64,000 nt of DNA, from contig NZ_AJLN01000066.1 of assembly GCF_000317285.1 (NCBI RefSeq), positions 1 to 64,000 of the forward strand. Reading direction: 5' to 3'. Every line of letters starts with the position of its first letter. Within the stretch, counting starts at the first letter, position 1. The notes beneath the pieces are model-generated. The model saw only the letters and a program-made list of their open reading frames with translations. It made no database searches and had not been told where the DNA came from. The DNA is from Chlorogloeopsis fritschii PCC 6912. GTDB lineage: Bacteria; Cyanobacteriota; Cyanobacteriia; Cyanobacteriales; Nostocaceae. The position numbers and the translations under genes are program-made. This document shows, in pieces, positions 17,709 through 27,300 of this stretch.

Positions 17709-17756
17709 GAGGCAAAGCCTCGAAACCCTCGTTACCAGGTTCAACCTGGTAACGAG
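17709..17756. repeat. Second copy of the CGTTACCAGGTT palindrome
   Basis: The hairpin GAGGC-AAA-GCCTC (17709-17721) is followed by a 14-bp perfect inverted repeat CTCGTTACCAGGTT-C-AACCTGGTAACGAG (17728-17756). The inner 25 bases are identical to 15458-15482. The two copies bracket the LD-carboxypeptidase and acetyltransferase genes. Downstream (17761-17815) are CCTATCACCTGTCACC-type tandem repeats. Confidence 0.85.
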
Positions 17757-17908
17757 AAATCCCTGTACCCTGTCACCTATCTCCTATCACCTGTCACCTA
17801 TTCCCTATCTTCAATTCGATATCGGTTAATAGTTCCGGAAATTTAGTAGGCTGTGTAGAGAAAAACCTGCGCGAGCGATCGCAAATCAAAAAGCTTAAAG
17901 AGGTAAAA

Positions 17909-18274
17909 ATGGCGCGTAAACGCTTAATTATCGAGATGGGGATGGGAGTGGATCAACACGGGCAAGAGCCAACAGTAGCAGCAGCAAGGGCAGTAAGAAA
18001 TGCAATCGCAAACAATGCTTTGCCTGGTGTTTGGGAAGTAGCTGGCTTGAGCGATCCAAATCAAATGATTGTGGAGGTGGAAGTTGCAGTACCATACCCG
18101 GAGCAAGTACGAAAAGAAGAAGTACTTGCTGTCCTTCCGTTTGGGCGTAAATCTTTAAATGTGAAATTTGGGGGAATGGTTGTGCAAGGAAGAGCAATTG
18201 CAGGGCTTAATGATAAAAATGACGAAATGTTGATAGCTGTCGCTGCGGTGACAGTTTTGGTTGAGAATGAGTGA
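17909..18274 (+). CDS. Lin0512 family protein
   Basis: 121 residues matching the Lin0512 family (small beta-rich proteins of unknown function): it starts RKRLIIEMGMGVDQHGQEPT, then AAARAVRNAI and a VPYPEQVRKEEVLAVLPFG segment, ending with AVAAVTVLV. AAAGAGGTAAAA lies just before ATG 17909. It opens a five-gene same-strand run up to 21678, with spacers of 90-170 bases, so an operon is possible but not shown. Confidence 0.85.
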   Translation: MARKRLIIEMGMGVDQHGQEPTVAAARAVRNAIANNALPGVWEVAGLSDPNQMIVEVEVAVPYPEQVRKEEVLAVLPFGRKSLNVKFGGMVVQGRAIAGLNDKNDEMLIAVAAVTVLVENE

Positions 18275-18374
18275 CTGAAACAGTGAGTGTAAGACTCAGC
18301 CAAAAAATGCCGATTCATTCCTGAAGTGTTTCATAGAGAACAAGAAACAGAAGTTAATCAGGAGTATAAAAACT

Positions 18375-19115
18375 ATGGAAGCACAGCTAGAAAATTGGGA
18401 TAATTTTTGTCGGCACCATGCCAATAATGATTGGTATGGTACTTGGACAAGATACGATTCAGATGGACAAATTATAGAGAGTTTTCACTGTATTAGAAGT
18501 TTTAAAATTAGTCCAGATGGTAGTGAGATTTATCACCAAAATCACTATACATATGCAGATGGGAAAAAAGAGACAAAGACATTTGGCCCTTATCATAAAC
18601 CAATTACCAGAGCTTTATTTTTAGATAACAGTTTTTCTTGGGGTTCTACCGAAATAGAAATTGGTTCCAATTTTGGCTTTGAAACAGGTTTTAGATATGA
18701 AGATAGGCGCGCAAGTGTAGCGAGTTTATATGACAGTGCTGGTAGTCTAGAAAAGATTGTAGTTATCCCCGAAACTTTAACAAATTTTCCAGAAAAGCCA
18801 AATTCTCCGTTGTCTGAAAAAGATATTCCCAACAATTGGAGAGGAACAGGTAAAACCATGACACCTGATTGGATAGTCTCGCCTGCTAGCGAAACATCAT
18901 GGCATAGATTAGAAAATATTGGTTCTGATTACCTAATTTTACATTTTTCAGATGGAATTTCTATTAGTTGTCCGCGTAATATTCACCTTGGCAAAGATTT
19001 ATTTGTGTCAGTAGATTGGCAGATTAATTCTAATTTATTGCAACGTGGGATTCGGAATTATGATGCTTCTGGTTTTACAAATTTTAAACTGGAAACATTC
19101 AACCTTGCTGTCTGA
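18375..19115 (+). CDS. DUF3598 family protein, lipocalin-like
   Basis: 246 residues of the DUF3598 family, common in cyanobacteria; I recall a lipocalin/calycin-like fold. Two related halves are discernible: WYGTWTRYDSDGQIIESFHC (20-39) and WRGTGKTMTPDWIVSP (about 155-170), each opening a beta-barrel-like segment. The ligand is unknown; a small hydrophobic molecule is plausible for such a fold. It lies next to a flavin monooxygenase gene, so the two could act on the same compound, but that is inference. GGAGT lies 9 bases before ATG 18375. Confidence 0.8.
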   Translation: MEAQLENWDNFCRHHANNDWYGTWTRYDSDGQIIESFHCIRSFKISPDGSEIYHQNHYTYADGKKETKTFGPYHKPITRALFLDNSFSWGSTEIEIGSNFGFETGFRYEDRRASVASLYDSAGSLEKIVVIPETLTNFPEKPNSPLSEKDIPNNWRGTGKTMTPDWIVSPASETSWHRLENIGSDYLILHFSDGISISCPRNIHLGKDLFVSVDWQINSNLLQRGIRNYDASGFTNFKLETFNLAV

Positions 19116-19289
19116 GCGTGAGTGGATTGAGCATTTAAATTTTGCAATTTAGTCCAGGGCGATCGCACTCACATCTGCTACCATTCATTTCAGCTTCATC
19201 TCTGGGGAAGATATGAGTTAAAAAAATAGCTGCTATGGTTCAATTGTTAAGCTTATGGCGAAAGAAAACAGCTAACACCAGCATAAACT

Positions 19290-20789
19290 ATGAATACTGA
19301 AAATTCATTTGCAGCCAGCGAAACTAACTACTCTCAATGTAACGTATTGATTGTAGGAGGAGGGCCCGCAGGACTTGCTACTGCATTAATGCTAGCCAAA
19401 CGTGGTTGGAAAAATATTACAGTTTTGGAAAAACGCCCTACTGCTGGCTATTATGAACCAGATAAATCATTCAGTTATCAAATTGATGGACGCGGTCAAA
19501 AATTTACAGATTATTTGGAATTAACCCATCAACTATCAACAATTAGCGTTCCAAGTACGGAGTTTTATTTAACAACAATAAAACCAGATGGTAGCCGCAA
19601 AACCTTTAAATTACCCATCGTAGATCCAAAACGCAAAACTGCCTACTGGCTACCGAGAAGAGCATTTCTGCTTTTGTTATACCAAGAAATTGAACGGGAT
19701 TGGCAAGACAGTATCACAGTACTTTTTAACACAAGCTGCCTCCAAATCAATAAGATAGCTATAAATAACGCAGAAGAAAAACTTGAAATTGTTGTCAAAG
19801 GAGAAAATGGCAATATTGTAAAATTTGCACCCAATCTTTTGGTTGGTTGTGATGGTCTTAATTCCATTGTCCGCCATACTCTAAAAGAGTGGGATAAATC
19901 TGGATCGGATAAATTTGAAATGAAGCTTTTTCCTTCGCCCAGTTCTGGCTTGAAATATAAAGTTTTAAGCTTACCGCCAAATTTACCTCTCGATCGCAAA
20001 GGTGAGGAACACGCCGTATCTACAATGGCTTATGCTATTCGTGGGGCTTTTAAAGGGCGCACGCGTTCTGTGTCTCTTGGTTTATTGCCGCTTAAAAACC
20101 CGGATGAACCTCGAACTGCAAATATCATTACATACCCAGACCACGAAATCTGGGAATTAAAAAATAGTGAGGAGTTGTACAACTTTTTAGAGCCAGCCTT
20201 CCCCCAATTGCCCATACGTCAAATAGTGTCACCTCAAGAAGCAGATAGATTTGCCAAAAGTGAAGGTGGTTCTTTTCCCATTCCCCAATACTGTTCTGGG
20301 TTGCACTTCTTATTAAAAGCCAATCAATCTTGTGCAACTGGGATAGTACTTTTAGGAGATGCCATCCATTGCTTTCCTCCAGATATTGGACAAGGGGTAA
20401 ATTCGGCATTAGAAGATGTATGTGTCCTTAACGAGGCACTTTCCAGAAGTAATGATGATATTTCCCTGGCTCTGCCTTTATACGAATCTTTACGGTTGCC
20501 TGATGTTAAAGCTTTGGTACGTCTTGCTCAAACTGCTTTTCCGTGGCAATATAACCAAGATCCTTTGCGCAGAAACTTGTGGAGTGTCAACTTTTTTCTC
20601 CGGCTTTTACTCAGTCGGTTACTACCTTTCATATTTAGTTCTCCAGCTTTCCTTCTTATCCAAAACCAGCAACTTTCTTACCAGCAAATCTGGGCTATGG
20701 TTCAACGTACAACCCAAATCTTGTATTTACTTGGTTTAATATTTATTGTTGGCTATTTAGCTGTAGTGTTGAAAGTAGCTGAGATTTGA
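19290..20789 (+). CDS. FAD-dependent monooxygenase, kynurenine-3-monooxygenase-like, membrane-anchored
   Basis: 499 residues of the group A flavin monooxygenases. FAD-binding GGGPAG is at 23-28 after a beta strand, the DG motif is in VGCDGLNS (about 190) and the GD motif is LLGDAIHCFPPDIGQG (about 354-369). The C-terminus has hydrophobic helices (about 425-450 and 475-497), as in membrane-bound kynurenine 3-monooxygenase. The substrate cannot be read; no kynurenine pathway gene is nearby. Neighbours are DUF3598 and an NTF2-like gene, whose products often bind small molecules. Confidence 0.88.
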   Translation: MNTENSFAASETNYSQCNVLIVGGGPAGLATALMLAKRGWKNITVLEKRPTAGYYEPDKSFSYQIDGRGQKFTDYLELTHQLSTISVPSTEFYLTTIKPDGSRKTFKLPIVDPKRKTAYWLPRRAFLLLLYQEIERDWQDSITVLFNTSCLQINKIAINNAEEKLEIVVKGENGNIVKFAPNLLVGCDGLNSIVRHTLKEWDKSGSDKFEMKLFPSPSSGLKYKVLSLPPNLPLDRKGEEHAVSTMAYAIRGAFKGRTRSVSLGLLPLKNPDEPRTANIITYPDHEIWELKNSEELYNFLEPAFPQLPIRQIVSPQEADRFAKSEGGSFPIPQYCSGLHFLLKANQSCATGIVLLGDAIHCFPPDIGQGVNSALEDVCVLNEALSRSNDDISLALPLYESLRLPDVKALVRLAQTAFPWQYNQDPLRRNLWSVNFFLRLLLSRLLPFIFSSPAFLLIQNQQLSYQQIWAMVQRTTQILYLLGLIFIVGYLAVVLKVAEI

Positions 20790-20861
20790 TGATTGCCTGT
20801 AAAAACATTAGTAATTCGTGACAAAATAAGAGTTAGTCCAAGAATAAAAGAAACTAACACG

Positions 20862-21248
20862 ATGATAAAAGAAACAATAGAAAGCGTTGTTTCTAGCTAC
20901 TTTGCCAACATTGCTGCTATGAACGCTGAAGGTTGGGTAGAAAATTTTGCAGAAGATGCTGTTAGTCACGATCCAGTAGGAGAGCCACCGACAAAAGTTC
21001 ATGAGGGGTTTCGTGCGTTTATCGGGCAATTGCAAGCAGTCTTTGAGAAACTAGAACCCACTACAGAGCATATTTTTGTTGCAGGCAATGAAGCAGCCGT
21101 AATGTGGACAATGCAGGGCATCAGCAAGAGTAACAAGTCAGTGACATTTGAGGGAATTACAATCTTTGAGATGAATGAGGCTGGCAAAATTCAGAGCACT
21201 CGTGCTTACTGGAATCCAGCAGCGATGGTAGCACAACTGCGCTCTTAA
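20862..21248 (+). CDS. NTF2-like (SnoaL-type) protein
   Basis: 128 residues from ATG 20862. The frame is open from a TTG at 20793, but the upstream 23 residues do not look like the fold. Features of the nuclear-transport-factor-2-like cone: an N-terminal helix IESVVSSYFANIAAMNAEGWVENF, AEDAVSHDPVGEPP and VHEGFRAFI, then three strands ending AYWNPAAMVAQL. Such proteins are cyclases, isomerases or ketosteroid-like binders. It follows the flavin monooxygenase gene by 72 bases, so a shared pathway is plausible. Confidence 0.85.
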   Translation: MIKETIESVVSSYFANIAAMNAEGWVENFAEDAVSHDPVGEPPTKVHEGFRAFIGQLQAVFEKLEPTTEHIFVAGNEAAVMWTMQGISKSNKSVTFEGITIFEMNEAGKIQSTRAYWNPAAMVAQLRS

Positions 21249-21339
21249 GGAGCGACTGTGCGGTAAACTAGAGGCATAGGGGTGGAAGTCTCTGACAGTA
21301 AGCCTGAATCAATGACTAATCTTCACCACTCCAGTAACG

Positions 21340-21678
21340 ATGTCTCAAGAGAATAACGAAGCGATCCAAATTCAAGAAATCTACAAACTCAAGCCAGTAC
21401 ACTTTGCTGATTTAATCAGAGCTGTACAATTGATTTTCGATCCAGCTAGAGGAATGTCTGGTATTTATAGAGAAGTCGATTGGAAAGACTTTGGCATTCC
21501 CGATGATGTGACGGAAAATTTGAAAGCTCTTGGCAAAGAATATCGATATGCATCTCCTCACATCCCTCCAGAAATTATTTGGAGTAAATTAACTCCACAA
21601 GCACGTGTTTGGTTTCTAGAAAATAAAGACGATTTGTGGCAGTTTGAGGAATTTTTTCCGGCTCTAGATGAAGATTAA
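21340..21678 (+). CDS. Conserved hypothetical protein
   Basis: I do not recognise this 112-residue acidic soluble protein. It has alternating helices and ends EEFFPALDED. Notable segments are FADLIRAVQLIFDPARGMSGIYREVDW and IIWSKLTPQARVWFLENKDDLW. It starts at ATG 21340, 91 bases after the NTF2-like gene, and precedes the ABC ATPase by 98 bases on the same strand. No function is proposed. Confidence 0.6.
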   Translation: MSQENNEAIQIQEIYKLKPVHFADLIRAVQLIFDPARGMSGIYREVDWKDFGIPDDVTENLKALGKEYRYASPHIPPEIIWSKLTPQARVWFLENKDDLWQFEEFFPALDED

Positions 21679-21776
21679 CTACTGATTTATCAATTAAAAT
21701 CTTCTTGACCTTTGTGTTTTTTGCACCTACCCTAACGGTAAGCCACTTTGTGTCTATGTGGTGCAAATATTTGACT

Positions 21777-22541
21777 ATGAACTTACCTGCACCAATTTTT
21801 GAACTCAAAAACGTCACCCAAAAATTTCATCAATTTCCATGTCTAACTGATATTAACTTGCAAATTTACCCTGGTGAAAGAGTTGCTCTTGTTGGTTCTA
21901 GTGGTGCAGGCAAAAGTACCTTAATTAGCTTACTCAACGGTACACTACAACCTAGCCAAGGGGAAGTATGGGTATTAGGCCACAATTTGGCACGCACGCG
22001 TTCTAAGTTACTTCGGCAAGTACAACGACAAATTGGTACAATTTATCAGCAATTTCATCTAGTAGATAACCTACGAGTAGTTCATAATATTAATGCTGGC
22101 AATTTAGGGCGATGGTCATTTTTGAAAGCAGCTATTTCCTTGATTCATCCTTTAGAACTGGAGACAGCAGCTAAAGTATTGATGCAGGTAGGAATTCCAG
22201 AAAAACTGTACGAACGCACCGATCGCCTGTCTGGAGGGCAGCGACAACGAGTAGCGATCGCCCGTGTTTTGGTACAAAATCCTGCCGCTATCCTCGCCGA
22301 TGAACCGATCTCTAGTCTCGATCCAGAGCGCAGTCGAGAGATAATAAATTTATTATGCGATTTAAGCCAACAAACAGGCAAAACATTGATTAGCAGCCTG
22401 CACGCAATTGAGTATGCCCGAAATCATTTCCAGCGAATTATTGGTTTGCGTCACGGTAGGATTTTGTTTGATGCGCCTGCTGAGGAAGTATCAATGACGA
22501 TGGTGGAAGATTTGTATAGAATTGAACCACAGAGACGCTGA
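21777..22541 (+). CDS. ABC transporter ATPase, phosphonate/phosphite type (PhnC-like)
   Basis: 254 residues from ATG 21777; an upstream TTG at 21705 is not credible. Walker A is GSSGAGKST, signature LSGGQRQRVAIARVL, Walker B ILADEPISSLDP, and the switch His is in SSLHAIEYA. The VGIPEKLYERTDRLSGG segment and the overall pattern match PhnC-type ATPases that power phosphonate or phosphite uptake. The last residues (EPQRR) are encoded by a dispersed repeat that begins at 22526, so the C-terminus has been rewritten. The permease gene follows immediately. Confidence 0.88.
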   Translation: MNLPAPIFELKNVTQKFHQFPCLTDINLQIYPGERVALVGSSGAGKSTLISLLNGTLQPSQGEVWVLGHNLARTRSKLLRQVQRQIGTIYQQFHLVDNLRVVHNINAGNLGRWSFLKAAISLIHPLELETAAKVLMQVGIPEKLYERTDRLSGGQRQRVAIARVLVQNPAAILADEPISSLDPERSREIINLLCDLSQQTGKTLISSLHAIEYARNHFQRIIGLRHGRILFDAPAEEVSMTMVEDLYRIEPQRR

Positions 22542-22557
22542 GAACACAGAGGAAGAG
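22526..22557 (+). repeat. Dispersed CACAGAG...GAGGAAGAG repeat at a gene junction, copy 2
   Basis: ACCACAGAGACGCTGAGAAC then ACAGAGGAAGAG covers the last codons and stop of the ATPase gene and supplies the purine-rich GAGGAAGAG immediately before the permease ATG at 22558. It is related to copies at 11366-11396 and, reversed, 51624-51660. Confidence 0.7.
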
Positions 22558-24222
22558 ATGGGGAGAAAGGATAATTGCAAGAAAGGAAGAATAGTGTTTT
22601 TCCCCTTTCCCTTCTTTTTTGGGTGCTTGGTGTTGTTGGTGCTGATAGTTTGGTCATTACAGGTAGCTGGTATATTTCAAGGAGATTTAATTAATGAAGG
22701 TGGTTGGAGTCTAGTCTTTCGTTTTCTGGTGGCTGCACTCTCCCCTGAAATCAGTCCAGATTTTCTACTGCTAACTTTAGACGCAACGCTTAAAACCCTC
22801 GCCTATGCGGTTTGCGGCACATTTTTTAGCGTCGCGATTGGGTTTGTGGCTGGTGTTTTATCATCTCAAGTGTGGTGGAAATCTCTAGGTAAAGTCTACA
22901 AAACCCCTTGGTTAGCAATCCGGGCAACTTTAGCAATACCAAGAGCAATTCACGAACTGATTTGGGGATTGTTTTTCATCAATATTTTTGGACTCGATCC
23001 ACTCGTGGCGGTGTTGGCGATCGCTATTCCTTTTGGTGCAATGACTGCTAAAGTGTTTTCCGAAATTCTAGATGAAACACCCCGCGAACCATTATTAGCG
23101 CTACTAAATAATGGTGTGCCTCCACTCAGTGCTTTTGTCTATACCCTGATTCCCCAAGCGTTGCCCAATCTCATTTCTTACATTTTTTATCGGTTGGAGT
23201 GTTCCATTCGTTCGGCGGCAGTTTTAGGTATTATTGGTGCTGGAGGGCTAGGTTATCAAATTTTCTTGAGTCTTCAATCACTGCGATATGAGCAAGTGTG
23301 GACTTTGATGTTTGCATTGCTATTTTTGAGTGGTTGTACTGATTTTTTGAGTGGGTTGTTGCGCCAGCATTTAAAATTACCAAACCGCTCCCCTACTTTC
23401 TCACAACGCCCTACCCCAGAGGTAGCTCCTAGCTCCCATTTCTCTACTCTGTCGCTGTTATGTGCAGTTATCCTATTAGTATTTTCCTTTTGGTATATCA
23501 AAGCCGATTTCACGAAATTCTGGGAACCACGCACAGCCGAACGTTTAGTAAGAGTAATCCAAGATGTCTTTCCGCCACAATGGATTGATTTGCATCAATT
23601 GTTGGCTCTGTCTGCTCAAACTCTTGCCATGTCTATCTTGGCAATGGTTGGTGCAGCAGTGGGTGGTATTTTGCTTTCCTTCCCAGCAGCGAGGAGAAAT
23701 TTGGAGGCAAGCAGACAATTCTCAATAGACAATCTCATATCTAAAATCCGAATTGGTATTACCCGCTTTTTATTGCTTGTCGCCCGTGCTGTACCGGAAC
23801 CAATTTGGGCATTAATATTTTTATTTGTGTTATTTCCAGGGATTTTACCTGGTGCGATCGCTCTGGCTCTCCACAATTTGGGTATTATTGGCAGATTGAT
23901 GGCAGAAGTTGTAGAAAATCTAGATCGGCGTCCATTACTTTCTTTAAAAGCTTTAGGTGGAAGTAATTCCCAAGTTTTTCTTTACGGTGTTTTACCTGCA
24001 ACTTTTCCTCACTTCCTCGCTTACATTCTCTACCGTTGGGAAGTCTGCATTCGGGCTACAGTTATTGTCGGGTTAGTGGGTGCTGGTGGTTTAGGACGTT
24101 TGCTGACAGAACAATTGAGCAGTTTTGATTATAAAGGTCTATTGACAACTTTGATAGTTTTGATTGGTCTTACCTTTGTGATCGACTTGATCAGTGGAAA
24201 TCTCAGAGAAGCTCTTCGCTAA
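22558..24222 (+). CDS. Fused tandem ABC permease, phosphonate type (PhnE-PhnE)
   Basis: 554 residues from ATG 22558; a TTG at 22522 would extend it through repeat-encoded sequence. The protein is two PhnE-like permeases in one chain. Each half has about six membrane helices and an EAA-type loop: MTAKVFSEILDETPREPLLA with GIIGAGGLGYQI (first half), and IGRLMAEVVENLDRRPLLSL with GLVGAGGLGRLL (second half). It pairs with the ATPase gene just upstream. No periplasmic binding-protein gene (phnD) lies beside it. Substrate is probably a phosphonate, phosphite or a related oxyanion. Confidence 0.88.
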   Translation: MGRKDNCKKGRIVFFPFPFFFGCLVLLVLIVWSLQVAGIFQGDLINEGGWSLVFRFLVAALSPEISPDFLLLTLDATLKTLAYAVCGTFFSVAIGFVAGVLSSQVWWKSLGKVYKTPWLAIRATLAIPRAIHELIWGLFFINIFGLDPLVAVLAIAIPFGAMTAKVFSEILDETPREPLLALLNNGVPPLSAFVYTLIPQALPNLISYIFYRLECSIRSAAVLGIIGAGGLGYQIFLSLQSLRYEQVWTLMFALLFLSGCTDFLSGLLRQHLKLPNRSPTFSQRPTPEVAPSSHFSTLSLLCAVILLVFSFWYIKADFTKFWEPRTAERLVRVIQDVFPPQWIDLHQLLALSAQTLAMSILAMVGAAVGGILLSFPAARRNLEASRQFSIDNLISKIRIGITRFLLLVARAVPEPIWALIFLFVLFPGILPGAIALALHNLGIIGRLMAEVVENLDRRPLLSLKALGGSNSQVFLYGVLPATFPHFLAYILYRWEVCIRATVIVGLVGAGGLGRLLTEQLSSFDYKGLLTTLIVLIGLTFVIDLISGNLREALR

Positions 24223-24380
24223 ATTATCATAATTTCTCCATTGGAGCATGGTAACATTCTCTTGAAAAATTCAAAACATCAAATCCCCAATTACAAAAAT
24301 ATTTTTGCTCGCGCTGAAGACTAGTATTTGAGAATAAGACTGTAATAATTTTATCCGCAATACCTTTAAAAAAGGATACT

Positions 24381-27300
24381 ATGTCGGACTTAGGGATGCC
24401 ACCTGATCGTGAAAAAGTAGGGATGGGTTTTGATAGGGAGGAAGTTTCAACCAATCTGCAACCGCAGGAAGCCTTGTGCGCTCGTTCGGAAAGTACCAAA
24501 CCAAAAGAAAATATACTAGTTGTTGACGATAACCCTGACGATTTAGATTTTCTCATCCAAATCTTGTCTAAACATGGGTATCAAGTGCAACTGGTTCCGA
24601 GCGGTAAACTGGCTTTAATAGCTGTCGAGTCAACGCTACCCGACTTGATTTTGCTGGACATCATGATGCCGGAAATGGATGGCTTCGAGGTGTGTTCCCA
24701 GCTAAAAGCATCTGCCCAAACCAAGGATATTCCGATTATCTTTCTCAGTGTCTTACATAAAACCTTCGATAAAGTTAAAGCCTTTTCCCTCGGTGCAGCA
24801 GACTATATTACTAAGCCATTTCAGCCAGAAGAAGTTTTAGCTCGTGTCGAAAATCAACTACGCATCCAGAGACTAACAAAACAACTAGTAGAGGAAATCA
24901 AAGAGCGCAACATTGCCCAAGAGCAGCTCAAAAACAAGGAGAAGCACTATCGCAGACTATTTGAGGGCAGTGTTGATGGCATAGTGCTCACCGATATGCA
25001 AGGGAGAATTATTGATTGCAATGCTAGCTATCAAAAGATGTTGGGATATTCTCCAGAGGAACTCAAGCTATTGAGCTTTTGGGATCTCACACCGATCCAA
25101 TGGCACTGTTGGGAAGCCGAAATCGTTGAGCAACAAATTATTGAACGGGGATACTCTGATACTTACGAGAAGGAATATATCCGCAAGGATGGCACGATCT
25201 TCCCAGTTGAGTTAACAGTTTATTGTCAGAAAAATGATTGCGGACAACCGGAGATCATGTGGGCAAATGTACGAGATATTAGCGATGCCTCACGGCAAGC
25301 CGCTACGCGTCTACGCAAGCAAGCACAACAAGCACTAGAGCAAAGCATAATCAAGAATCGCGCCCTTCTCGACGCCATCCCCGATATGGTTTTTCGCTGT
25401 CATGTTGATGGAACTTATCTAGAGTTCAAACCCGCGAAAGATCTAAAACCCTTTGTGCCGCCTAGTAAGTTTCTAGGCAAAAAAATTCAAAAGATATTGC
25501 CAGATCAAGTGGCACAGAAAATACTGCAAGCTCAACAACAAGCTATATTGTTGGGAGAAACCCAAATTTTAGAATATCAGCTACCTATTGATGGGCGGCT
25601 TCACGATTATGAAGTTCGCATCGTCGCCTGTGGTAGTCATGAAAACATCCTTTTTGTACGCGATATCACTGAACGAAAGTTGACTGAAGCCGCTCTTGCC
25701 AAGAGCGAACAGAAATATCGCAATTTAGTTGAGACATCGCAGAACATAATTATGTCGTGCGATCGCCAGGGAGCAATAACATTCGTCAACCAAGCTGTCA
25801 AACAGATTTATGGTTACGATCCCAAAGAAATGATCGGGCATCCATTTACTGATTTTCTCCCACCTGAAATAGCTGCTAAAGATTTAGAAGTTTTCCAACA
25901 ACTGTTGAATGGAACACCAGTCAATTTATATGAGACTACCCATCGAGCCAAAGATGGCAGACTGATTCACCTGTTGTTTAACGCGATCGCACTTTTTGAT
26001 GAGCAAGGACAAGTTATTGGTACAACGGGAACAGCTAGTGATATCACTGCTCGCAAACAGACAGAGGAAGAATTACAACAAGCTTACAAAAAATTAGAAG
26101 AATACAACGCCGAGCTACAAGCCACGAATCAAGAATTGCAATGTATGCTGGAGGAGCTACAGTTTTTTGAATTAGAGCGGCAACAGCAGTATCACCAGTT
26201 AATAATCGAACAAAAGCGCTATGAGGATTTATTTAACTTTGCACCCGATGGATACCTGACAACAGATGCAACGGGGATCATTCAAGAAGCAAATCATGCG
26301 ATCGCAGCATACCTGTCTGTAGATTTGAAATTTTTAGCTGGCAAACCTTTAGCTAATTTTATTTCAGAGGGTGATCGGCGGGCGTTTCGTACTCAATTAA
26401 ACCAGCTATTATCGCTTCAACAAAAGCAAACCTGGGAACTGAAACTGCAACCTATAAACGGTGAGCCTTTTGCGGTTGAAATGACAGTTGCTCCTGTTTG
26501 TGGCTCCTCTAATCAACTCATTTCTCTACGCTGGCTAATCCGAGATATTACTGAACGCAAACAAGCCGAGGCTGCTCTTAGAGAAAGTGAGGAGCGATTT
26601 CGTCAAATTGCGGAAAATATCCACCAATTTTTCTTTGTTCTATCTGCCGATTCAGGAGAGTATCTTTACCTCAGCCCTGCCTATGAGAAAATTTGGGGAC
26701 AAAGTTGTGAAAGTCTCTATCAAAATCCCAAGTCTTGGCTGGAGTTTGTACATCCGGATGATCGCCAACTTGTTTTGCATTCTCTCTATCAAAAGAATGA
26801 AGGCAAGCGCGTCCAGCGAGAATATCGGATTATTAGAGACGATGGAACAACTCGCTGGATTTTTGCCGAAGTGTTTCCAATTCTCGCTCAATCGGGAGAA
26901 CTTTTACGCTACGTAGGATTAGCAGAAGATATTACGGAGCGCAAAAGCACAGAAGAATCCCTGCGAGAAAGCGAACACTTTTTACGCAGCATCTATGAAG
27001 GCATTGAAGCGGCAGTGTTTATAGTGGATGTCTTAGAAGATGGCAGGTTTCGTTATGTGGGCATCAACCCCGCCAATGAGCGAATGTCTGGACTTTTATC
27101 AACAGAGATTGCTGGTAGAACTCCTGAACAAGTTTTGTCACCAGAAGATGCACAAGCTGTTATTGATCGTTATCGTACTTGTGTAGCAGCCAGAAAACCC
27201 ATTACTTATGAAGAATCTTTGGTAATTCAGGGAAAAGAAACCTGGTGGATTACTAACTTAGCTCCGCTTCAGAGCGAAGATGGGCAAATTTATCGTCTGA

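Noticed and set aside
17928-18318. Three minus-strand frames opposite the Lin0512 gene
   Set aside because: Composition (Leu, Ser and Thr runs) is a shadow of the coding strand; the plus-strand Lin0512 match is clear.
22522-22557. TTG start at 22522 for the fused permease
   Set aside because: It would translate the dispersed repeat; ATG 22558 has a GAGGAAGAG just upstream and is preferred.
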